Origin: Planctomycetota bacterium
Lineage (GTDB): Bacteria; Planctomycetota; PUPC01; JACPCR01
Length of the DNA: 21,015 nt
Direction: 5' to 3'
Assembly: GCA_030740295.1 (NCBI GenBank)
Contig: JASLXP010000100.1
Coordinates: 1-21,015 of the forward strand
The notes below the pieces were generated by a model, which was not told the origin of the DNA, did no database searches, and saw nothing but the letters and a program-made list of their open reading frames with translations. This document shows, piece by piece, positions 14,552-21,015 of this stretch. Each line of letters begins with the position of its first letter. Positions within the stretch are counted from its first letter, which is position 1. The translations under genes and the position numbers were made by a program.

Positions 14552-14614
14552 GCAGATTTATGAAAGTGGCTGAAATGGCCGAATTCAGCCGTTTCAGCCG
14601 CTTTTAAAATCTGC
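14552..14614. terminator. Long imperfect hairpin, possible terminator
   Basis: GCAGATTT...GGCTGAAATGGC pairs with AGCCGTTTCAGCCGCTTTT...AAATCTGC around a GAATTC centre. The arms are about 28 bases with several mismatches. It lies downstream of the HEAT-repeat gene (minus) and could end its transcript. It has no clean U-tract, so the terminator role is inferred from position only. Confidence 0.35.
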
Positions 14615-14644
14615 GCTGCGGGTAGGGAATTCGTGGGGGGCCAA

Positions 14645-14692
14645 CCCCGGGCTGCGCTTACCCGGGGCTACATGCCTCCGTCCCTCCGGGAC
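14645..14692 (-). repeat. Compound palindromic unit A, copy 2 (inverted)
   Basis: It contains CCCCGGG...CCCGGGG (14645-14667) and GTCCCTCCGGGAC (14680-14692), in the order opposite to 13935-13979. It lies 51 bases downstream of the HEAT-repeat stop codon. Confidence 0.65.
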
Positions 14693-14743
14693 TGAACCTC
14701 GTGCAGAATCGGCTCTCATCCCCTCGTGGAGCGGCGAAAAGAA

Positions 14744-15772
14744 CTACTCCTCCGCCGGACTCGTCGTCTCACTGATTTTACCGAGCGCTTCCTCAAGAGG
14801 GCCGAGGATGGAATTCTTCTTGCTGGTCCTTCCTTTAGCGATCAGCTCGTTCTCGCGGGCAATAGCCTTGCGAAGGGAGGGGGCCAACGCCTTTGCCTCG
14901 TCACCCAGCTTTGGCATCGCTTTGCATACTGACACACGAGGGTTGCCACGCTGTTCATAGGACGGGTCCGTCAGGATCTTAGCGAACAGTTCAACCAGGC
15001 GTTTCCTCTCCGGCTCAAGGTCGATCAGAATGCCTATGGCCGCCGACAGGTTGTTACTCCACATCCCCTCTCCCGGGTGAGCGATGAAATGAATGAGAGC
15101 CTCTGCCAGTTCTCGTCTCTGCTTCGAGTCCTGCAATCCCTTCTCTCCTCTCAGGATGCCAAAGACAAAACGAGAATCACCAAAGCTGGTCCGCCTCTTG
15201 TTGAGCGTGTTGATCACTCCATGCAACTGTGTCTGCACGGCGGCCTTCCCGATGCTCTGAAGCGAATAGGCGGCCCTCTCCCGTACCCAGGGATGTTCGT
15301 CGCCACACAGCTTCGTCAAAGCATTGCCGGCCGATGCAGCCGGTTCGCCAATGTTGCCAAGCACACCCGCGGCGCGACATCTGACCCAGAAATGGGAATC
15401 ATCCAGTGCCGCGGTGACCGTCTCAACAACACCCGGCATCCTGCTGATCAGAACCGATACCTCGGCTTTTGCCGCTGCACTCCTGGCTTTTGGAATCAGC
15501 ATATCCAAGGCAGTCAGTGCGCAGGCCCGGGCTCGCCAGGCTTTGTCACGCAGTGCCTCCTTGAGCGTCGGCCAGGCTTCAACTTTGTGTTCGGCGATGG
15601 CTTCCGCGACAAAACCTCGTCGGGTCGGGACCTCCTGAGCCATCTCGTCGCGGAGCTCAGAGAGCGTCATCTTGCGATACTGGTCCGCGAAGCGGTTGTT
15701 CTTCCAGGGCCCGGTCTGGGCGAACAGAGCCGGGCAACTGACGAAAAGCACGAGCAGCAGGATCCTCCTCAT
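14744..15772 (-). CDS. Exported HEAT-repeat protein
   Basis: This 342-residue protein starts with a clear signal peptide (MRRILLLVLFVSCPALFAQ). It then carries alternating helical pairs typical of HEAT/PBS-lyase repeats, for example FWVRCRAAGVLGNIGEPA and HPWVRERAAYSLQSIGKAA, with others about residues 60-100 and 225-320. Such repeats form scaffolds for protein contacts; no catalytic motif is visible. Its ATG overlaps the stop codon of the DUF6288 gene by four bases (ATGA), and its ribosome site GGGAG lies inside that gene. The two are therefore translationally coupled and probably act together outside the cytoplasm. Repeat-containing frame and composition make it a confident gene; the function is unknown. 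Confidence 0.85.
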   Translation of the reverse strand: MRRILLLVLFVSCPALFAQTGPWKNNRFADQYRKMTLSELRDEMAQEVPTRRGFVAEAIAEHKVEAWPTLKEALRDKAWRARACALTALDMLIPKARSAAAKAEVSVLISRMPGVVETVTAALDDSHFWVRCRAAGVLGNIGEPAASAGNALTKLCGDEHPWVRERAAYSLQSIGKAAVQTQLHGVINTLNKRRTSFGDSRFVFGILRGEKGLQDSKQRRELAEALIHFIAHPGEGMWSNNLSAAIGILIDLEPERKRLVELFAKILTDPSYEQRGNPRVSVCKAMPKLGDEAKALAPSLRKAIARENELIAKGRTSKKNSILGPLEEALGKISETTSPAEE

Positions 15773-17997
15773 TGTGCATCTCCCTTCGGCGCATCTGCTG
15801 AAACCAGATCCACTGCCATGGTGAGCCCTTTGGCGGCCTTGAGCTCCGGTATGCGAACAATCAGCTCATTCCGCCCTTTCTTCAGAATCTCCCGCGTCTT
15901 CGGATGAAGCAGGATCGTCCAGGGCCTCTGCGCTTTCCTCAACTTAGCTCTGACCGTTTGAACAATGGCGTGACCGTTCAGATAGACTCTGGACTCAGAC
16001 GGTGCAATCAGCCTCAGTGCAACAACACCCCCGACCGGCTCTGTTGCCTCGAACGTTCGCCGAAACAACGCCTGTTCCGCGTCGTTGCTCAGAGAGGTTG
16101 TTGTCATTTCAGGAATCGCCTTCCACTTCGCGTTTCGGGCGCTCTCTGCTGTGACCGGCACGTCAGCCTTCCACGCCACAACCTGATAGGCGTCCGTTCC
16201 CTTTGCCAGGGTCTGCCATTTGTTTTGGTGCAATCGACGAGGCGGAATGAGCAGTGGCAACTGCTTCCTGGCAAACCGGGAGTAATATCCGTCCGGCATC
16301 GCCGCGGCCTGCTTCATGGAGTTCATCACGTCCAGGTCGTGCAACCATTTTCTGACCTTGAAATTTGGGAAGCAGGCATCGGCAGCCTCTTTCTCCGCCG
16401 CAAGCCCTTCTACCGGGATTTTCGATTCGAGTTTGGCAAGTTCGGCAACATCTTTCCGGTACCGTCGGAGCGCCTTGATCTGTTCGGATGCCAGATAGAT
16501 GTTCCCCTTGGCCAGATTCGATCGAATGCTCGCCAGCGTCAGGCGAATATCCTCTTTCGCGGCAGGATCATTCCTTGGATCGGGGACCGGCTCCTTCTCG
16601 CGGCCGAAGATGCGCAGGCGCTTATACGGAAGCGCGTAGACCAGCGCCATTGCACCCGTGCTGTGCCTCGGCGTTCCACCCGCGCCCGACCATGTGCGAC
16701 CGGACAAGTTCTCCGGCGTGGGTTGCCCCACGATCGCGCCCCGGCCGGTCCTGCCCAATTCATAGAACCAGCGGATCTCCTCGCAGAGAACCCGGAACTC
16801 CTCCTCTGGCGCATGAATGCCGCCCAACGGGGACCACAGCCACGTAAACATGCCACCGGCGTGCGTGAATTCGAATGTATCGTACGACAGGCACACCATC
16901 GAACCCATAATGCGGCTCCACTCTGGTTTGCCCAGAAAGCGAAATGCAATCGACGCGGTCGCGCACTTGCCCTGGTTCTCGCGGTAGCCGTATGGGGGAT
17001 GATCTCCGTAGGGCACGCCACCGATCGAGACGAAGTTTCCAAAGAACTTCACCGACCGCTTCACCGCCTCCTCATCAACTGTAACGCCCGTTTCTCTCGC
17101 GAGGAGCAGAGCCATGAAGCAGGTTAGGCCCGCCTGGTTGAGGGCGCCGTATCCACCCCACGGCGCCCTGTGTCCCCAGCTTCCGCATTTCATCTGTCCC
17201 CTGCCGATCCAGTCAATCAGTTTCTGCAAAGCCGGAAGCACAGTGGCATCGACGGTGGCCAGGTAGTATTCGCACAGAAAGATCGCCTTGTAGGAGTACC
17301 GCCAGCTCGTCAGCCCGCGAACATAGGGATGCCCATACGCGGTATTGTATTCGACCAGGTCGCCGGCCATATAATGCGCTGCCCGCCGGGCATGGTCGCG
17401 ATAGCGCAAATCGGGGTGGGCAACAAAGACGAGGGGGTTCCAGAACCACTCACAGTAGCCATTGGGATGCTGCCATTGGGCCACGTACGCGCAGGCCTCG
17501 TCCAGCACCCTCCGGGACTTGGCACAGTCGAACGGCCAGGTTTCCGAATAGGTACCCATCACTTTCAGGCGCAGGTTGACGGTCCTCGCCTCACCGTCGC
17601 GAATGATCGACAGCTCGAGCCTTCCTTTCACGCGCTCTGTCTCGCTCTGCGTGATACCGTCTGCCATAGCACGACGCGGGTCGCAGCCTTCAGCGAACGG
17701 CACGCTATTTACGCCGGTGATAATGTCATGCATCCGCAGGACGCCGTCTGCCGGTGACTTGGGGGCAACGCCACGGACCACCAGATGATTTTCCTTGACC
17801 CACCCGTAGGCGCCTGTCGGCCCGAACTGGAGCCGCAGTTCAAGCGGCGTGTCCAATATAAAGTCGTGATAGACCAGGTACCGCTCGTCCTCCTGGACTG
17901 CCTGGGCGATGAGTACGCACGGGCTGAGCAGAGCCGCGAGTATGACCGTACATGTTCGAGGCAACAATGCCTCTGATGCGAGAACCGGTTTGCGCAT
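15769..17997 (-). CDS. Exported DUF6288 protein (PDZ plus alpha-toroid-like domain)
   Basis: This 742-residue protein has a signal peptide (about 1-34, ending near LIAQA). A PDZ-like domain spans about 52-148, with LRLQFGPTGAYGWV and VAPKSPADGVLRMHDIITGVN as in DUF6288 proteins. A region of about 155-470 is rich in helical segments with Trp, Tyr and Gly (QWQHPNGYCEWFWNPL, CGSWGHRAPWGGYGALNQAG, then RHSTGAMALVYALPY) and looks like an alpha/alpha toroid. The C-terminal roughly 110 residues resemble a jelly-roll (RVYLNGHAI, GRNELIVRIPEL). No catalytic residue can be assigned. The ATG at 17997 follows AGGA seven bases upstream and is preferred to the in-frame GTG at 18003. It is the first gene of a coupled pair with the HEAT-repeat gene. 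Confidence 0.85.
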   Translation of the reverse strand: MRKPVLASEALLPRTCTVILAALLSPCVLIAQAVQEDERYLVYHDFILDTPLELRLQFGPTGAYGWVKENHLVVRGVAPKSPADGVLRMHDIITGVNSVPFAEGCDPRRAMADGITQSETERVKGRLELSIIRDGEARTVNLRLKVMGTYSETWPFDCAKSRRVLDEACAYVAQWQHPNGYCEWFWNPLVFVAHPDLRYRDHARRAAHYMAGDLVEYNTAYGHPYVRGLTSWRYSYKAIFLCEYYLATVDATVLPALQKLIDWIGRGQMKCGSWGHRAPWGGYGALNQAGLTCFMALLLARETGVTVDEEAVKRSVKFFGNFVSIGGVPYGDHPPYGYRENQGKCATASIAFRFLGKPEWSRIMGSMVCLSYDTFEFTHAGGMFTWLWSPLGGIHAPEEEFRVLCEEIRWFYELGRTGRGAIVGQPTPENLSGRTWSGAGGTPRHSTGAMALVYALPYKRLRIFGREKEPVPDPRNDPAAKEDIRLTLASIRSNLAKGNIYLASEQIKALRRYRKDVAELAKLESKIPVEGLAAEKEAADACFPNFKVRKWLHDLDVMNSMKQAAAMPDGYYSRFARKQLPLLIPPRRLHQNKWQTLAKGTDAYQVVAWKADVPVTAESARNAKWKAIPEMTTTSLSNDAEQALFRRTFEATEPVGGVVALRLIAPSESRVYLNGHAIVQTVRAKLRKAQRPWTILLHPKTREILKKGRNELIVRIPELKAAKGLTMAVDLVSADAPKGDAQ

Positions 17998-18395
17998 GTG
18001 CACTTCCTGTACACGAGCAGAAGGGACGTATGAGACAGTATCAGTTATTGCGAGCGTGCCTGAACCATAGGATAAGATGCTGGATTCTTTCGCAGACTGC
18101 GGCGCGAAGAAGAGGCCATTTGGGCACCCAAACTGTTCAGGGGGCAGGCTCTTGCCTTTAAGCTTGCTGTCTTCTCTTTCAGTCTCGACCTCTAATCTTC
18201 CTTTTCTTCATCTGGTGAAGTCGATATCAGAAGCCCGAATCAAAAGCAAGAGCTGAGGAACTTCAATCCGCATCAGGTCTGACAGAACATTGATTGGGGA
18301 CATCGGTTAAATTGTTACAGAGCCTTTACACCGATTCTGTGTTTCTGCGCCATACTGACCTCCCAAATTCACAAACCGCCATTGGAGGCACAATT
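17998..18395. other. Divergent intergenic region
   Basis: About 400 bases lie between the DUF6288 start and the DUF4139 start. I see no gene, clear palindrome or convincing -35/-10 pair. Promoters for both divergent genes should lie here, but I cannot place them. Confidence 0.5.
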
Positions 18396-20002
18396 ATGTT
18401 TAGACTCTTTCTCGTTCTTATTGTCTCTTTCACCCTCACTTGCTCTCATGCAGAAGAGACGCTGGTAAAAAGCCAAATCGTCTCGATAGGACTGTTCAAG
18501 AACGGGCTTGCTGTTGTAAGACGGACCGTTCCAATTCAGGGAACTGGTGTCTATCGGTTGGAGGATGTTCCGAATCCGGTCCACGGTACGTTCTGGATTG
18601 AGTCACAGAATGCGAAGGTCGTGACGCGGGTGACTTCCCGGACGCGGAGATCAAGAACACGACAGCCAGCAAATTCCAGGAAGAACTGGTGGGCAGGGAG
18701 GGAAGGATCCCCACGATTAATGGGAAAGTGGTGAAGGTCGAACGAGCGAAAGGTGAAGAGGCTTGGAACCGCACCTATCAACAACCCAGGTATCCTTACT
18801 ACTACGGGAACAGGAATCCGGCGCAGCCCGGGCAGTTCCTGGTCATCGAGACGAATACTGGTCAGGCTTATATTGACACCTCGATGATCGCCTACCTGTC
18901 CACCACCGACAAGGGGAAAACGGTAAAGAGAAGAATGCCGGTTCTGCTGTTCGATGTCGAAGCCCTTGCGCCCGGCCCGATGAAGGTATCAGTGATGTAT
19001 CTGTCGAAGGGAATGTCCTGGGCGCCGAGCTACAAGGTGGATACGACCGATAAGAAAGAACTCACCATCGAGCAGAAGACGGTGATCAAAAACGAGCTGG
19101 AGGACGTGGAACAGGCGGAACTGCAACTCATCACCGGCTATCCAAGTGTGAAGTTCGGGCACGTGGCCTCGCCGCTCTCGCCTCGGACGAACTGGGCGAG
19201 CTTCTTCAGCCAACTGAACCAGCGAATCCAGAGGGGGCATGCTTCTGTCAGAAACGTCATGAGCCAGCAGGCCGTAGCATACAATCGGCCCGCTGCCGCG
19301 GCAGGACTGGATCTTTCCGCCACGCCATCCGGGGAAGGTGTGGATCTGCATTACCAGACCGTGGGAAAGCGAACGCTGCTGGAAGGCGACTCTTTATCTC
19401 TCTCGGTAGCTTCTGCGAGTGCGGAGTACAAGCGGATAGTGGAATGGGCCGTTCCAGATACGCGCAAAGCGAGCGGGCAATACATCCAGGAATACGAAAG
19501 AAACCAGAATCCACAGAAGTATGAAGACGTGGCCCGTGACGCGGTGCAGTTCAGAAATCCGTTCAAGTTTCCCATGACGACCGGGGCGGCTATGTTCGTC
19601 TCGGAGGGCCGATTCACGGGCCAGAGCCTCAGCTATTTCGTGAACTCCGGCGAGAAGACCACGCTGCACATTACCCGCGCACTGAGCATCCGCACCCGCC
19701 ACGTCGAACAGGAGGAGAAAGGGGGACGGGAGACGGTTTACATCGGCGGCAAGCGTTTCCGAAAAACGAAAGTTCAGGGAGAGCTGACCACAAGCAATCA
19801 TCGCAAAGAAATCGTTCCGCTGGTGATCCGCCGCCGCTTCTCCGGCGACTTGATCAGTGCGGACAATTCGCCCAGGAACACGCTGATGGAAGAGGGCGTC
19901 TACTCGGTGAACCGGCGACACGAGTTGCTCTGGACCCTGGACCTGCAACCAGGCGAATCAAAGACACTGAAATACAGGTACAGCGTGCTGGTGCATTTCT
20001 GA
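18396..20002 (+). pseudogene. DUF4139-family exported protein, interrupted by a frameshift
   Basis: The gene starts at an ATG after TTGGAGG, with a signal peptide (MFRLFLVLIVSFTLTCSHA) and the usual opening VSIGLFKNGLAVVRRTV. After VVTRVTS the frame turns into low-complexity Arg/Ser sequence and stops at 18734. Reading one base differently from about 18638-18642 restores DAEIKNTTASKFQEELVGRE and continues as a normal DUF4139 protein to 20002 (AYIDTSMIAYL, MSWAPSYKVD). Adding one G in CCCGG joins both halves into about 535 residues. The distal part could be made alone only from a GTG at 18689. It may be a true mutation or a sequencing error. Family members have a mucoidy-inhibitor-A-like architecture with no settled function. 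Confidence 0.82.
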
Positions 20003-20015
20003 GCCGGCCCAGCCT

Positions 20016-20150
20016 TGTGGCGACAGGCTGCCAGCCTGTCAGCCGTCGTTCCTCAGTTCTTAATAGAACAGGTGGATCAACACTGTGTCTCTTTCGACGA
20101 TCTGATCAGAGCATGATTCTGGGCTGACAGGCTGGCAGCCTGTCGCCACA
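20016..20150. repeat. Palindromic element: perfect 29-bp inverted repeat, 77-nt spacer
   Basis: Bases 20016-20044 and 20122-20150 are exact reverse complements. Each arm is itself a hairpin (GACAGGCT-GCC-AGCCTGTC). The element begins 13 bases after the DUF4139 stop codon, between convergent genes. It is a REP/BIME-like arrangement and may help end transcription from both sides. Confidence 0.8.
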
Positions 20151-20350
20151 CCATTCAAGGCGTCTGCTCCTTCAGAAATGATTCCTCCGTCTGACCCAAG
20201 ACTTTTGACCCACAGAACGCGCTCGTCCCAGTTGTCCTCGACGGTGGTCACGGCCGCCCGGTTCCTCCGGATTGCGTGGCTCGATCTGTGGCTGCAATCA
20301 GCCTCGAATTCCTTGCCATCCTCGCCGATCACTTTCCCGCTACTCCATTT
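20060..20350 (-). pseudogene. Possible gene fragment running into the palindromic element
   Basis: An open frame from a stop just above 20350 encodes about 96 residues. It begins KWSSGKVIGEDGKEFEAD and contains TTVEDNWDERVLWVKSLG. Its composition looks like a real globular protein up to about 20150, after which it translates the repeat (VATGCQPVSP). It overlaps the 3' end of the CBM9-like gene by a few bases in another frame. A GTG at 20332 is the first possible start, without a convincing ribosome site. I do not recognise the family. It may be a decayed remnant or a small real gene. Confidence 0.3.
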
Positions 20351-21015
20351 CTACATTTGCCCACAACCAGGGCTTGTGGATGACATTGTCTGATTTCGGC
20401 AGGGGCCAGTAGGCGTTGATTGTGCCGGTTCTGCCGGGTGAGGTCAGGTTGATGGACAGGCCGATGGTGTTTCCTTTGCCGGCCCTGTATCCGGTGATCG
20501 CTTCAGCGGGGATCAGGAACTCCATGGCGTAACCGTCTTTGATCCGTTTGGCAAAGCTCTTCACGTCCTTGATATCGTATTGCGTCGCCGCGATCTCGTT
20601 GCTGCGTTTCCAGCGGCCCAGGTAGGCCCGCTTCTGTTCGACCAGCGGTACTGCCCAGAACTGGTGGTCAGTCTTTGCATAGCCCTTGCGCTCGACCTTG
20701 TCGTTCTTCGTGTCGACGCAGACCTCGATGCAGTCCATGCTCCAGAAGGTCTTCGGTTGGGATGCGGCAACATCTGACGGCGCGATCTTGACACCAAAGT
20801 AGAGCCCTTCCGGGGCATATGCACTGTAGAGCTCGACTGTCTCCGGAGTACCAATCCTGCCCAGGGCCCAGGAGGGCATCCGCGCGCGTTCCGGCCAGTC
20901 AGAGAATTCGCCATCGAAGATAATCTTCCCGGCCCGGGGCAGGACCCCGGCGTTAGGCATGATGCCGCGGGTGATAATGGTTTCGCCGTCCTGGTTGAGG
21001 ATCGTCATCATCGCC
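20340..21015 (-). CDS. CBM9-like domain protein, C-terminal part (cut by window edge)
   Basis: The frame is open to the window edge, so the ATG codons at 21011 and 21008 need not be the start. The visible roughly 224 residues look like a family-9-like carbohydrate-binding sandwich: IIFDGEFSDWPE near the beginning, YAPEGLYFGVKI, then MDCIEVCVDTKNDK and, towards the end, AMEFLIPAEAI and TIGLSINLTSP. The end WANVEME is a natural strand-like finish. In related bacteria this module often sits at the C-terminus of larger exported proteins, which suggests more sequence beyond 21015. Binding of a polysaccharide is the family expectation; no catalytic part is visible here. Confidence 0.75.
   Translation of the reverse strand, partial: AMMTILNQDGETIITRGIMPNAGVLPRAGKIIFDGEFSDWPERARMPSWALGRIGTPETVELYSAYAPEGLYFGVKIAPSDVAASQPKTFWSMDCIEVCVDTKNDKVERKGYAKTDHQFWAVPLVEQKRAYLGRWKRSNEIAATQYDIKDVKSFAKRIKDGYAMEFLIPAEAITGYRAGKGNTIGLSINLTSPGRTGTINAYWPLPKSDNVIHKPWLWANVEME

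Larger units (their letters stand above)
13935..14692. repeat. Nested inverted-repeat mosaic between convergent genes
   Basis: The roughly 970 bases between the convergent DUF4838 and HEAT-repeat genes hold no credible gene. Instead there are three pairs of inverted elements nested around nearly the same centre: a compound element at 13935-13979 against 14645-14692, a 31-bp unit at 14008-14038 against 14442-14472, and a 32-bp unit at 14174-14205 against 14336-14367. Each unit contains its own small palindromes. Reading frames here merely translate the palindromes. The location at two gene ends suggests REP-like elements that also stop transcription. Confidence 0.75.

Noticed and set aside
14117..14607. 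Open frames of 89 and 144 codons at 14117-14386 (-) and 14173-14607 (+)
   Set aside because: They translate the palindromic repeats (MAEGHTHRSLG on both strands) and show no independent protein character.
13935..14692. Possible CRISPR array
   Set aside because: The repeats are in both orientations, of several families and irregularly spaced, with no uniform spacers and no cas genes.

Overview
The window reads as part of a bacterial chromosome from the PVC neighbourhood or a similar heterotroph (Planctomycetes, Lentisphaerae, Verrucomicrobia, Hydrogenedentota or Sumerlaeota type). This is an inference from gene content: secreted glycosidase-like propellers, a heparinase II/III-like lyase, DUF4838, DUF6288 and DUF4139 proteins, a CBM9-like domain, and many short palindromic repeats between genes. 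There are no rRNA or tRNA genes, phage genes, transposase or CRISPR array that I can see. The window cannot settle the phylum.

Layout. From 172 to 3591, both on minus: a secreted propeller/lectin-like protein followed by an acetamidase/formamidase-family enzyme. From 3592 to 4052: a repeat-bearing divergent intergenic region. From 4053 to 6310 (+): a tight two-gene operon of an APH-fold small-molecule kinase and a class III PLP enzyme, visibly richer in G+C than its surroundings. From 6353 to 11242 (-): a glycyl radical enzyme preceded by a heparinase II/III-like lyase. The stretch between these two holds a 108-base copy of the lyase's own 5' end and a 36-base copy of the aminotransferase's 3' end. 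I read this as the scar of a tandem duplication. From 11449 to 13773 (+): a secreted DUF4838 protein divergent from the lyase. From 13774 to 14743: a roughly 1-kb non-coding stretch between convergent genes, packed with nested inverted repeats. From 14744 to 17997 (-): a translationally coupled pair, a secreted PDZ-containing DUF6288 protein and a secreted HEAT-repeat protein. From 18396 to 20002 (+): a DUF4139 gene broken by one frameshift. From 20003 to 20339: a palindromic element and a possible gene fragment. From 20340 to the edge (-): the C-terminal part of a CBM9-like protein.

How the genes may work together. Most exported proteins have folds linked to polysaccharide binding or cleavage. 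The lyase, the DUF4838 protein, the propeller protein and the CBM9 protein would fit capture and breakdown of complex, possibly acidic, glycans. The kinase/PLP pair fits a phosphorylate-then-eliminate route for an amino alcohol such as ethanolamine or 5-hydroxylysine. The acetamidase would release ammonia from small amides. The glycyl radical enzyme implies anaerobic metabolism, but no activating enzyme is nearby and its catalytic-cysteine context is atypical.

Most noteworthy: the duplication scar around the glycyl radical gene, the atypical C-Q-D motif of that enzyme, the nested inverted-repeat region at 13.9-14.7 kb, and the coupled DUF6288-HEAT operon.
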